Both the position numbers and the translations under genes were made by a program. The notes under the pieces were generated by a model. The model had not been told where the DNA came from, ran no database searches, and saw only the letters and a program-made list of their open reading frames with translations. DNA of 64,000 nucleotides from Dromiciops gliroides (taxonomy: Eukaryota > Chordata > Mammalia > Microbiotheria > Microbiotheriidae): contig NC_057866.1 of NCBI RefSeq assembly GCF_019393635.1, forward strand, positions 122,635,897-122,699,896, given 5' to 3'. Every line of letters starts with the position of its first letter. Position 1 is the stretch's first letter. Shown piece by piece: positions 22,500 to 35,934 of the stretch.

Positions 22500-23130
22500 T
22501 GGTCTACCTTACCCCCAAAGAAGTTTTCATCTCTGCCTACTCATCCTGGCTTACTATTTCTTGGCTTTTAACTCCTTCTTAAAGTGTGGCACTGCTTCCA
22601 GGACACACTGTTCAAGCTACAGCGTGGCCTGGGGGATGGTTGGGTTTCTTCTCACCCTGCATGGCCTCACTTTCATTTGATTTTAAACTCTCCACTGGGG
22701 GGTGGAGGGTTGGGGGGGGGGTGCTGCTTCTCAGCTTCGCTCCTGTTCCCAGCATCAAAGGGTCCCAGGTGTTTGGGGTTGAGGTGGGGCAGGTTTTAAT
22801 CTCACCTGGCCTGTTCTCAGGTCCGGAGATAACCTTGGGCCTATTTACTAAGAAACCAACCAGCAAAGCTTTCTGTGTTGTGGTTCTCAGCTTCTGATGA
22901 GCCTGCTAGCTCCCCTCCCCCACCTGGGCCTTCAGCTGCTCAGGATTTCTTCCTGGTTGCTCCCTGGGTGGGACAGTCGAATCCTTCCCCCCAGTCCACT
23001 GGTACCCCTGCACTTAATCCCCCCCACCCCCATGGCCATTCAGTCCGATTGAGAACTCCGTTCCAGAAGACGCCAGTGCTGCAGCCAATTCAGAGGCACT
23101 GGCTCCCCTCTAAATATTTATTATTATTAT
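22500..23130 (-). mobile_element. GC-rich L1 5' UTR-like block
   Basis: A GC-rich island (for example a G run at 22695-22720 and C runs near 23015) directly upstream of ORF1 on the minus strand. It holds chance frames of 62-156 codons in both directions. Position and composition fit the L1 5' UTR and internal promoter, not a host CpG-island promoter. Confidence 0.5.
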
Positions 23131-23276
23131 TTTTTTTTTTGGTGAGGCAATTGGGGTTAAGTGGCTTGCCCAGGGTCACACAGCTATTAAGTGTTAAGTG
23201 TCTGAGGCAGGATTTGAACTCAGGTACTCCTGACTCCAGGGTCAGTGCTCTATCCATTCCGCCACCCAGCCGCCCC
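23131..23276 (-). mobile_element. Marsupial SINE (F)
   Basis: Full antisense copy: poly(T), GGTGAGGCAATTGGGG, CTTGCCCAGGGTCACACAG, end CGCCACCCAGCCGCCCC. Confidence 0.9.
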
Positions 23277-23279
23277 TCC

Positions 23280-24115
23280 CATCTAATTTTTAATAGCTCC
23301 TTTTATTTCATCTTTCTTCCTCTTTTCAGTCTTTTGATTTTGTAGCAATAATTCTTTCGATTTCATGGAATTATTGATTTTTGGGGTCTAATTTTATTCT
23401 CCCAATTCTTTCTGAAGAGCTTTTTTGTTTTTTCAATTTTCTTTCTTTATTTTTTTCTAGACATCTATGTGGAATGTCTAGATATTTTCATGGAAGATCT
23501 AATTTTTTCTTTTATTCTCTGCTTATAACTGTTATGGAATTAGATTTGCAATAATTTTTGATACTGGTTGGTGTTTTCTTTAATTTTCTCATCTCCAGCT
23601 TTAGTTCCTGAATTAAAGCTTTGTGCTAAAAAAAAAAAAAAAAAAGCTTTGTGCTAGGGCAAGCTGTAGTCCTTTGCTGTATTTTGGATCCAGCATTTAG
23701 GCCATGGTTATTCTTTCCCCTGTTTCCCAGTGTTTCTATGATGACCTCCACCTCCCAGGGTTAGGCTTTTCTAGATCTTTGAATTTCAGAGTATTGTCTA
23801 TTATAAGACCCTCTGTGACATCTCTGGACAGAGTGCTAGGTATTAGTGCCTGGGTTGTCTTGATTGGTGTCAGCCATTGTCATCACTGTGCTACTCACTG
23901 AGTCACTTGACCATTTTTGTTCTCTAAGACTGTCTCAGAGGAGCATTCTGCTCTTGCTGATTCTAGATAGAGACTTCCAGGCTCCAAGTGCCCTTTCCCT
24001 AATTTCACTGGCCCTCTGTTAGAGGTGCCCTCTTACCTTTTTATCCCTGGAATTCTGTCTGACCTCTTGTGGTGGAAGAAATGAATTTTTTCAATTGATT
24101 CAATTGAATTTAGTT
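23280..24115 (-). other. Unassigned, probably LINE-derived sequence
   Basis: The left part (23280-23600) is T-rich like a reversed L1 ORF1 coiled coil (TCCCAATTCTTTCTGAAGAGC). The right part (23660-24080) is GC-richer and I cannot name it. No host exon is visible. Confidence 0.35.
23615..23656. mobile_element. Poly(A)-only insertion between direct repeats
   Basis: The 14-bp word AAAGCTTTGTGCTA occurs at 23615-23628 and again at 23643-23656, separated only by 14 A residues. This is what an L1-machinery insertion leaves when reverse transcription stops inside the poly(A) tail. Confidence 0.7.
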
Positions 24116-24434
24116 GATTTAACTTTCAATTAACAATTGTTCAGTCTGGTGATGGAGTTTGATGGAGTAGGTGTGTAAGAGTTGGACAGCCTGACTCCTA
24201 TTCTTAGCAAGAATATGTATAAATGTATTATATTGTATGAATGATTCTGCAAAAATTTCATATGGTTGGCAGAGTAGGAACAGTTGTTTTCTCTCTTGCT
24301 TTTTTGATATTAATAAGTTCCAAAACATTTTCTATATACTTTTGATATCTTCTCTTTGAAATAATTTGCATGTTAATCTCTCAATATCTTCATAATTGTG
24401 TCACATCCATCATGGATTTCCTTTACTTGGTTTA

Positions 24435-24584
24435 TTTTTTTTATTTTTTTTAACAGGGCAGTGAGGGTTAAATGACTTGCCCAGGGTCACACAGCTAATG
24501 TCAAGTGTCTGAGGCTGTATTTGAACTCAGGTACTCCTGACTCCAAGGCCAGTGCTTTATCCACTGCGCCATCTAGCTGCCCCC
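24435..24584 (-). mobile_element. Marsupial SINE (G) with 16-bp duplication
   Basis: Antisense copy, with a deletion of part of CTAGTAAGTG in the core, ending CATCTAGCTGCCCC. It is flanked by TCCTTTACTTGGTTTA at 24419-24434 and 24585-24600. Confidence 0.93.
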
Positions 24585-25024
24585 TCCTTTACTTGGTTTA
24601 ACTAATCCAACTATTTTTTCTCTTTTTTTTTTTTAAATGCCATTTCTTTATTAGCACATCTTAGACTATGATGTTCAAATGCAAGTATGGTGGCTTGATA
24701 TGAAAAGTTTTTATATGAAAATCTTTGCAAATCTTTTCCATTTTTTTTATGTTTGTTGCTTTCTCATTTCCATTTCTAAGTGTCCTCAGAATGTCTGCTT
24801 AGTTGAGTCCCTTGCTAAGCTTTAAAAAAAACCCAACTGATTGTATCCTCCATAACTTTGATGTTTTGCCATGATCCTGTTTATAATCTTCCATTGATGT
24901 CTATTGAGAGTTTATATTTTGAACTAGTGGTGACTTGGGCTATCTACTTGACTAAAAGGTGTGACTCATTTGCTGACTAAATTGTTTTTTAAACTTGTTG
25001 AACCTTCCTTCTATACCAGCTGAT

Positions 25025-25755
25025 TTTCATCAATCAACTAGTATTTATTAAGTACCTACAGGGTCTGGGGATACAAAGAAAATTGATACACTCCTTGCCC
25101 TCAAGGAACTTATGTTTTATTGAGCAAAACAACACTATATAACTATGCAGAATGAATATATACAGACAAATAGAAGGTAGTTAAGTTTACAAGGTTAAGG
25201 AAGGGAAAGTGTGGAAGGGGGGCTGATGAGATAAGAAAATACTTAGTGTAGAAGGTGCTGCTTGGAAGAGAACATTCTATGAGGCAGAGATGAGAAAGGA
25301 ATAAATTGGAAGCATGAGGAAAAGCCAGTTCAAAAGCATGGAGACAGGAGATGGAGGGCCCTGTTAGAATAGAAAAAGACAAATTTAGCTGGAATGCAAA
25401 GTGTGAGAAGAGTAATACATAATAAGGTTAGAAAGACAAATTGAAACCAGGTCCTAACAGGTTTTACAAGCCAAACAGAAGAGTTCATATGTATCCTTTT
25501 AAGCAATAGGGAGCCACTGGAATAAAGGGAGCGATATCATATTTTTCACTTGACAGTTCTGTAGAGGATGAATTGGAGAAAAGGGCAAGGGAGCCCAATA
25601 CAAAGGCTCTTTCAGTAGTCTAGATGGTGAGGCCCAAAATAAGGAGGTAGCTATGTAGGTAGAAAGGGGTTCAGATGTTGTAGAAATAGAAACAGCAAGA
25701 TTTGGCAACCGATTGGAGATCTTATATGGGGTAAGAGAGAGGGAAGAGTCCAGGA
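25025..25755 (-). mobile_element. L2 LINE fragment, nested in the RTE copy
   Basis: The left end TCAATCAACTAGTATTTATTAAGTACC is the reversed L2 terminus. CTTGCCCTCAAGGAACTTATG follows. Minus-strand frames at 25382-25143 and 25708-25499 contain CLHAFELAFPHAS and FQWLPIA, L2 ORF2 C-terminal motifs (HAF-A and HWLPV). Confidence 0.7.
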
Positions 25756-26343
25756 TTTCTGTATGAAGCTATTGTCTGCAGTCCTCTGTTGGTTACTCAT
25801 TTATCATTATGCATAATTTGTTTGAATAGGTCAAGATCAAATTGTTTCAATTATCTGTCATACCTTTTTTCGTTTTCTTTTAGGTTTTTATTAATTTTCT
25901 TCTTTGTTCTAATAAATCTGAATGTATGCAGTGGCTTTTGAAACTCATGTCAGTAATTAATATTTTCCCATCTGTTAAAATATAATCAATTTCATTTTTT
26001 ATTATGTTATTCAACGTCCTTTGCCTACCATTTTTTGCCTTCAATAAATTATTAGTAATATATAAGACACAAGGCTTTTATAGTTGACTCAACTTTTGCT
26101 CTTCTCATTCCTTTTTCCTGAACCATGTTTTCCAGTGTATTTCTCTTCATCTTTATGTATTCCTGCCTTTGCATTGAAGTTATTGAATGTGCAAGTGTTT
26201 GTTGATATAATTGGGGGAGGGGATTATCATGTTCATCATAGAATTCTCTATCTCTTCATCCACTAGAAGAGATGTTGGTGCATGATTGGCATTTGTTTTT
26301 GTGGCTGTCTTTGCAAATACCTGTCATGAACAAAGCAATACAA

Positions 26344-26697
26344 AATATTTTCCATCATCCGGCGGTGAAGTTCTCCCTGTGCCAACATGCCTGTCCTGAA
26401 AGATTTCCTGCAACCCCTCTCCCGAGGTGAAGCGGAAACACAAGAAGAAGCGCCTGATGCAGAGTCCGAACTTGTATCTCATGGATGTGAAGTGCCCAGG
26501 CAGCTATAAAATCACTACTGTCTTGAGCCATGCACAAACAGTGGTTCTCTGTGTCGGATGTTCCACTGTCCTTTGTCAGCCGACAGGAGGAAAGGCGAGA
26601 CTTCCAGAAGGATACTCCTTCAGAGGGAAGCAGCACTAATGACTGAATCAAGATGAATGAGGAAGTGTCAGGAATCAAACAGAATATGTTCCATCAT
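26344..26697 (+). pseudogene. RPS27 processed pseudogene with target-site duplications
   Basis: Ribosomal protein eS27 (RPS27) is an 84-residue zinc-finger protein of the small subunit. Here an intronless copy has 5' UTR (CCGGCGGTGAAG...), ATG at 26387, stop at 26637-26639 and a short 3' UTR with ATCAAGATGAATG. The coding span is 253 nt against 255 expected, giving a frameshift near 26410. The second frame (26427-26639) reads [14 protein letters not shown], then [20 protein letters not shown], nearly identical to the parent. The C-x2-C knuckle KCPGC has become KCPGS, losing a zinc ligand. Direct repeats AATATTTTCCATCAT (26344-26358) and AATATGTTCCATCAT (26683-26697) flank it. It is a dead L1-mobilised retrocopy in an OCIAD1 intron. 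Confidence 0.93.
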
Positions 26698-26699
26698 AT

Positions 26700-27545
26700 G
26701 ACGTCTCTTACTGCCTTTGGGCAATCAAATGAGATAATATTTGTAAAGAATTCAGCGCAGTGCCTGGCTCAGAACTAGTTACTTTATTATTTGCCACTCA
26801 AAGAAAGACCCATGAGCCTTCTTTAGTTCAGCTGTAGTAACTTCTAGTTTTGTTTATAATGAGAATATCAAGATTAAGATAACTCATCTCCTCAGTACTA
26901 TGTCCACTCATTAGTGATTGGAAGAGAATCTCACATTTATAGTGCCAACAACTGTTAGTTTATAGGTAGTTTAAATACTGTGATTCTTATTGCTTTATTA
27001 TTTTCCATGACTTTGTCAATCACTGCATAAATAGAAAGGGACTGCACAGGAAGGAGCACCATTTATATTTTTCTTTGTTTCATATATTATCATGGCTAAA
27101 TAATTCATCACCCAACACCTGGTGATGAGCCCTTCCATATTTAGCTAAGCTCAGAAAGCTTTCTCACGTACTCAGAAAGTAGATGTAGTCTATTGCCAGA
27201 ACTTTTTTTCAGCTTGTTAGGAACTGTCAACTTGGATTGGACTAGCATAGTCATTAAGAACCCAGAGTAACCTCCATGCCATGATAAAACGCCAAAATAG
27301 GACTTTTACATAAAGAAAAACAAAAGCCAAGAAAACTGTGGCCCCAGCCTAGTAACCATTGGCTTAGCTAGAGTTGAAGGCCTTTCACCATCTGGCTTCC
27401 ATGTAACTTTCTGGCTTTATCTCACATAACTACTATACTATATATAGTATTTAAGGGTTTCAAAACAACCACCTTTTAATAGCCTTATTCCAATAATCTT
27501 AATATTTATACTATACTAGATAATATAAATATGATCACCATTTTA
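26700..27545 (+). other. Intron sequence without recognised element
   Basis: No exon or named repeat is seen apart from a short ATAATATTTGTAAAGAATTCAGCGCAGTGCCTGGC stretch at 26730-26770, which resembles a MIR/Mon1 3' end. Confidence 0.4.
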
Positions 27546-27549
27546 TAGA

Positions 27550-27795
27550 AGAAGGAACGGTATTTTAAGTAAATTGCTTAAGGTTACAATAGCTAGTGTT
27601 AGAGCCAGGACTTGATTTTAGTTCTGCTTCCTCATCTAGTATATGGTGGAAAGTATGTTGGATTTGGAAATAGGACCTGGGTTTGAGTTCTGTTTCTTCC
27701 ACTTCTCTTTTGGCCTTGATTCTTCATCTCCAAAGTAAGGAGGTTGGACTGGATAGCTTTTAAGTTCTTCCAGGTCTGAATCTATGATTGCGATT
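27550..27795. mobile_element. Two worn MIR/MAR1 SINEs
   Basis: 27550-27640 is a reversed core (AAATTGCTTAAGGTTACAATAGCTAGTGTTAGAGCCAGGACTTGA). 27645-27795 is a sense MAR1-like copy (AAAGTATGTTGGATTTGGAAATAGGACCTGGGTTTGAG ... GGAGGTTGGACTGGATAGC ... GTCTGAATCTATGAT). Confidence 0.65.
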
Positions 27796-27799
27796 GTAC

Positions 27800-28150
27800 A
27801 CTATTTTGCCTGAATATTATACCCCAGAACTCATTACATGCTTTCTCTACCCTGTGCTGTTGCTTATACTTTTAACTCCATCTCAAAGGTCAGCTCAAAT
27901 GCTACTTCTTCTGTGAAATGTTAATGGCCCAAAGATTTTTTCCTCATGTTCTTGGAGCATTTTATAATCTTTCTGTGCTTTTATCAATTGTAATTTATAT
28001 TACCTTTGACTTTGTCTAGATTCTTTCTCCTACAAAAGTCTATTCTCTTTAAGCCTGAGAACTAGGTGTTATTTATATTAGTATCTCTTCTAGTGTGCAA
28101 TATAAAATACTACACCCAATAGGCATTTATAAATGTTCACAAAATGAAGG
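27800..28150 (+). mobile_element. L2 LINE 3' fragment
   Basis: CAAAGGTCAGCTCAAATGCTACTTCTTCTGTGAAAT, CTTTAAGCCTGAGAACTAGGTG and CAATAGGCATTTATAAATG follow the L2 3' order, well diverged. Confidence 0.6.
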
Positions 28151-28289
28151 AACATATGTACAAATAATTTGCTAATTTAAAAAGCTACCCTTGGAATTTT
28201 CACCTCTATCCTGAGTTCACTGTCTTTCTATCATTTCATAATGCCTACCAGCCCTTTAACCAGTGACCAGGAGGCATCTCTCCCTGCCC

Positions 28290-28525
28290 CTCACCCATGA
28301 ATGAATGAATGATTGAATGAATGAACAGTGTAAATTTATATATATATTTATATATATGCATTTATTTTTGCATTTATTAAGTGCATACTATGTTCCAGGC
28401 ATGGTAGTAGATGGGGATGTTCAAAGAACTTTCCCTGTATCACTTAGCTAGTAAGTGACAGAGCTGGAATTTGAACCTAAGCCTCCAAATGCCTAATTCA
28501 GTGCTTTTGACACTGCACTAGCATA
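28290..28525 (-). mobile_element. (ATGA)n tract and MIR/L2-type fragment (antisense)
   Basis: ATGAATGAATGAATGATTG repeats at 28296-28326 precede TTTATTAAGTGCATACTATGTTCCAGGCATGG (reversed L2/MIR terminus) and CACTTAGCTAGTAAGTGACAGAGCTGGAATTTGAACC (reversed MIR core). Confidence 0.65.
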
Positions 28526-28996
28526 GGCTAAAGGCTACATGAGTGATGGTAGCAAGTGCCACAGAGGTTCAGTTGGTGCTGGAATTGGTGTCATGTGGAA
28601 CTCATCTATAACATTTGATTTAGTCATTCTAGTAAACTATGGCTGATAATATTGTTATAAAGAACTGGACTTAGTTTTTATTTAGTGTTTTTCTTCCCAA
28701 AGTTATATAAAACACTTTAAAACTGACTCCTAAGTCCCAATAATTAATAGATTAGTCTTTGATCACTGTGATCCCTGTTATGTTCCCCATTTAAAGTGTG
28801 AAAGTTTGGGGGAGTAGTTGGTTAGAGGTATGGTTTGTTTTTATGTCTTAGTACTAAAGACAGATTTGATCATATTGTTTAATATTATTGTATTAAAAAC
28901 TTTTCATCCAAGTCCTTTTAAAAATAAGAGAATTGTTCTGGGACACTAACATAACACTATTTTTTTTTTTTTTTTGCTTTGTGGTTTCATTTTCAG

Positions 28997-29175
28997 ATAT
29001 TTTTCACAAAAGCCAGGATTTGAGTCAAAAATCTCTGAGCATTCATCTTTTGGAACATCACCCACATCTGAAAGCAGTACAAAAGAAGGTCCTTTTCCTC
29101 GTTACGAACCAATCCCCTTCAGTGCTTCCATGAATGAATCAACTCCTACTGGTATTACTGATCATATTGCCCAAG
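28997..29175 (+). CDS. OCIAD1: OCIAD1 coding exon 6
   Basis: Acceptor TTTTCAG (ends 28996), donor GTATAC (29176), 179 nt, phase 2 to 1. It encodes residues 127-186: YFSQKPGF, SSFGTSPTSESS, then the conserved YEPIPFSASMNESTPTGITD block. A T17 run at 28961-28977 precedes it. This exon has no OCIAD2 counterpart and forms the polar C-terminal half specific to OCIAD1. Confidence 0.95.
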
Positions 29176-30012
29176 GTATACTTTATGTAGAAATAAATTT
29201 CATTGTTTTATAGTTCAACTTATAATAATTTTTAGTTGATAAAAACAAGTGTACTTACACAATGATTTTTAATCATGAAGTATTTTGTGTACATTTTCTC
29301 ACTTGATCCATAGAGGTAGGTAGCACAAGTGTTATTACTACCACTTGATTATCTGTGGCTTGATTTTAATGGTAGCAGGAAATTTACAGCAGAAATATTC
29401 TAATTATAACCACTTTCACTTTTTTTTAAACTACCACCTACCTTTGGGATAATGTATAGAGCTAGTGTTTTCAGAACTGACCTCTGGGCGAGGTAAAATT
29501 ATAAATGTTGGCTCTTACTCAAATCATTTTGCAAATGTCCTAATAAAAATAAGAGTTTAGATGATACCTCTTTGTGGTTCCACCTCATCTTTGGCATGTA
29601 TTTTGGAATGAATAAACAGGAAAAAAAATATTCTTGAAGACCTGTTGTTGGGATTAGCATTAGTTTGAATACGAACATATATGTCCATATGTGTGTATAT
29701 ATGTATGTACACAATGCACATATGCATGTATATGTGGGGGTATATATACATATATAAATACAATGTACATAGGTATATATGGCTTATTAGAATTGGCTAT
29801 CAACTAGAAATGCTAAAATTATGGATTCCCATTTGGCTTTGGAATTACTAAGCAAACCTAATTCCTTGCAAGTATAAAATTTTTTATCTTTAAAAGTTGT
29901 AAATTATATTCCCTATGCATAGTAAGTAGTACTAGTTGATTATCCAAAATTGGTGGCAGTTTATCTCTGCAGCATCTTATGGAATTATTAGCAAAAGTGA
30001 TCAAAAATATTT
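29176..30012 (+). other. Intron with a TA/TG-rich simple stretch
   Basis: No named repeat is seen. An alternating purine-pyrimidine stretch (ATATGTGTGTATATATG) lies at about 29675-29780 and produces spurious Tyr/Ile/His-rich frames. Confidence 0.45.
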
Positions 30013-30020
30013 TATTTAAT

Positions 30021-30245
30021 CAGGGGTTCTTAACATTACTTTTTTTGTCACGAACCCTTTTGGCCTTCTCATGAAGCCTATGGACTTCTCAGAATATTTG
30101 TTGCTTACATTCATGATTGAAGAAAATGCTAGATTGCAATTAGAGGTAAGTAAAAATAAAGATGTAATTTTTCCCTAATTCAGTTCACAGACAATCTGAA
30201 ATCTTTCCACAGATAGAACCATGGACCCTAGATTAAGAACCCCTG
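30021..30245. mobile_element. hAT-like MITE with perfect TIRs
   Basis: The 225-bp unit starts CAGGGGTTCTTAA and ends TTAAGAACCCCTG, a perfect 13-bp inverted repeat. It is flanked by 8-bp repeats TATTTAAT (30013-30020) and TATTAAAT (30246-30253) with one mismatch. 13-bp TIRs beginning CAGGGG with an 8-bp duplication fit the hAT superfamily. It encodes nothing. Confidence 0.8.
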
Positions 30246-30713
30246 TATTAAATACATAGAAATGCTCAATAGTAACAAAAGTGAATAGCTAGATATGTAT
30301 AAATGCAAACTTACTATGATTTTGCTTTAGCTCATATCTTTTTTTAAGTCATAACTTTCTCTTTAGTTCTGTATGTAGTCTCAGTATTTTTCCAGTTCAT
30401 AACATCTTAAAGAGTTTAAATCGGTATCTTCTGGGATAATACAGAGCATACTTTTTCTTTCTAGACTTAATCTGTAGCAGTTATAGACTTTGACTTTAAG
30501 CTTTGGAATAAGCTAAATAGTCTTAAAGTACTAGAGGAACTTATTTTCCTCTCAGTTACTGTTTTTAAAAATGTGATATGTTTGAAAAGCATGGTGGCAA
30601 AAACCTGTACTGTTTATTTGCTATAATGTATGATCAAATGGGACTTGTCATTTGAATCTCATTGCATTTATAACATGCCTTCTCTGATCATGTATCTCCT
30701 TTTATTTCCTTAG

Positions 30714-30866
30714 GACCTGATACATCTTTGGAAGACAGTCCTAAGAGAAAAGCCGTTACATATGAAGAATTAAGGAATAAGAACAGAGAAACATATGAAG
30801 TAAACTTGTCACAAAAAGGTGACAGCCCACTCAGATCTATGCAGGAAAGAACACCAAAAAAACAAG
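30714..30866 (+). CDS. OCIAD1: OCIAD1 coding exon 7
   Basis: Acceptor TTCCTTAG (ends 30713), donor GTACTA (30867), 153 nt, phase 1 to 1. It encodes residues 187-237 with SPKRKAVTYEELRNKNRETY, nearly identical to human, and ends ERTPKKQ before the last exon. Confidence 0.95.
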
Positions 30867-31399
30867 GTACTACAGTAGCTTATTATGTAGTCATTTTTCT
30901 TAGTGGCATTGTCAGTTGCAGCAGTAGTTCCACTGTTACATTTTTTAATTTCTAAGAAATTAAATTTCATAAATTCTAATTAAATTAAATTTTTAGAAAC
31001 TATGAATATTACATTTTAAATTAGAATTTGGTTGTTAAAACTTGGTTCTTAGTGTCCCAAACTTCACTGTATTTAAACTTAAATTACTTATGAAAATAGA
31101 TACTGACTCAAAAAGATATAAGATTTTCTAACAAACATACCAGAATTTAAGCAACAGTATGGCACAGTACATCATGATCCCCTAGGAATTAGGATGGCCA
31201 TTGGCAAGTCCCTAACCTCTCAGTGCTCTAGATTATTACTCTGTGAGTTACAAAGGAGTTGCTGGTCTGTACCATTAGAGGAAATTTTCACAATTGGAGT
31301 TTCCACAGCTGTAGAAATTACACATCTGTACCATACCAGACCTTAGAAATACAAAGGACAATTGTCTCCTTCAGTGTAATCACATTAGGAGTCTACACA

Positions 31400-34170
<2,771 letters not shown>

Positions 34171-34271
34171 TGTTTTTCAACTCCTTTTTAAGTGCCCACA
34201 GCACCTTCTTTTGCATGCTCTCAGAGGTGGTTATCCTTTGAATGGATATGATTTTTTTAAAAACAGCTTAG

Positions 34272-34430
34272 GGGCAGTTAGGTGGCGCAGTGGATGGAGC
34301 ACTGGCCCTGGAGTCAGGAGTACGTGAGTTCAAATCCGGCCTCAGACACTTAACACTTAGTAGCTGTGTGGACCCTGGGCAAGTCACTTAATCCCAATTG
34401 CCTCACTAAAAAAATAAAAAAATAAAAAAC
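34272..34430 (+). mobile_element. Marsupial SINE (H)
   Basis: Full sense copy (GGGGCAGTTAGGTGGCGCAG head, TGCCTCACTAAAAAAATAAA tail). The flanks CAGCTTA at 34265-34271 and 34433-34439 suggest a short duplication. Confidence 0.92.
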
Positions 34431-34431
34431 C

Positions 34432-35930
34432 CCAGCTTATTTGGAGTTAAGCCTGACTGAGGTAGATGAGAAACCTGGGCATAGGCAATTCTTGACTATA
34501 AAATAATCCATTTGATTGGAATTCTAAAGATATTTTGAGCAATGGCAGTGACTATGTTCCCATGACGATGATTTTAAAAAAAGACAAGACTTTTCTGGAT
34601 ATGTTCATTCTAATACAGATCTTTTTTAAAGTTTCACAGTCATATCTAATAAACTACAATTTCTATAATTTAAATATGCCATCTAGTTCTTCATTTTAGA
34701 CACAGTTGGATAAACTTTGTTTTTAGCCTTCAGTTCTTGCTGTAGTATCTGAGCATTACACAAAGCACATGAAACAATCAAACTTTCTGGTCAAAACAAG
34801 TTATTCCTTATTTGGGACATATTTTAAATAGCATTGTTCTCTCAAAATAGAATGGCATTGCTATTTTCTTAAGTTGTTTTCACAATGTAGAATTCAGTGT
34901 TTTTTAAGTTATGGAATTTAAAAGGATGTGTCATTGTTTTCATAAGTTTACTATTCTGTTTTATAAATTAAAGAAAGGAAGGAAGAGGTCCTTGGCACTG
35001 AATTTAAGAGTCATTTCTGGATGGGCAAACAAAATCTTACAGCAGAAAATTCTAAACAGTTATAAATCATCAGCGCTCTTGTTTTCCATTAGTTCTTTAA
35101 AATTGCCCCCAGTTTAAGACATTTATATTATTCAATTCACCCCATGTAGTTTGGTGTTTTCTGTATATGCAAGGCACTATCCATATTTATAAAACAGATA
35201 AATGAGATAAACAGATAAATTGTAATTCACATTACAGAAGGATTCTTCCCTTTGTAAGAAGATTGTTATTTTAAATAGTAAGGTCCCTAATGAATTTAAA
35301 ATATGAGTTATTTTAAAAAATGTTACTTTCGTGCAACTTCTCAGTAATACATCTATATAAAGTCTATTGTGTAAAGTGAAATATACCTTTTTTAAAAAGA
35401 GAATTTGCTCACAATTACTAATATAACCCAACATATATATACATGCATATGTCTACATAGCAATTTTGGCTTTCTTTGATAACACAGAAAATACCTGTAG
35501 TTTTGTATTATATATTGTATAATACAGTTTTATTAGAGATGTAAGGTAAGTATTATATATGCCAGCTAGCCATTTCAATAACTAGCTCATCTTATTTCAT
35601 TACTTCCTTGTCTTGCTATACTTTTTTAAACTTCTTTATTTTAATAATCATTGAAAATGAATACTTTTTATTTCTTCAATACTGCTTGATATTGAAGATC
35701 TTTTACTGTCCTCCATAAGTGCTTATCCCACTCCATCCAACTCGGTAGAAATGACTTGGTACAGAAACTGAAGGGACAGTGTTACACTGTGTCTACATTC
35801 TCTCCTCTCCTAGTCAGCCTTGAGATCCTCTTCTGACCAGAGCCTTCTACCTCCAACATGCCCTTGGGGAACTAGAATCCAATTAGTGAAGGAATATGAT
35901 TGATACCTTAGTTTAGAATCATATGAGTCA
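34432..35930 (+). other. Intron sequence without recognised element
   Basis: About 1.5 kb of AT-rich intron before the last OCIAD1 exon. I see no exon or repeat family. Confidence 0.45.
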
Positions 35931-35934
35931 TGGG

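Larger units (their letters stand above)
20060..23130 (-). mobile_element. L1-type element with ORF1 but no visible ORF2 (HAL1-like)
   Basis: Read on the minus strand: a GC-rich 5' UTR-like block (23130-22500), ORF1 (about 22520-21540), a long purine-rich GGGAGGAGG-type region (21480-20600), and an L1 3' end (20590-20060; reverse of AATAGAATTTTATTTTCC). About 1 kb where endonuclease and reverse transcriptase would start shows none of their motifs. An ORF1-plus-3' UTR layout is that of half-L1 elements. A composite of two truncated L1 copies is the alternative. Confidence 0.45.
24120..26340 (-). mobile_element. Antisense RTE-class LINE, endonuclease and linker remnants
   Basis: Translated on the minus strand, 26290-26050 gives an APTSLLVDEEIENFYDEHD stretch followed by FNAKAGIHKD and GKHGSGKRNERRAK. 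This is the RTE/BovB endonuclease pattern (YAPTS...D.E...FY, then DFNAK.G, G.HG.G.RNERG). 24780-24640 reads MEKICKDFHIK-like, as in the RTE linker before the reverse transcriptase. Frames are broken. SINE G and an L2 fragment (25025-25755) interrupt it. Confidence 0.6.
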
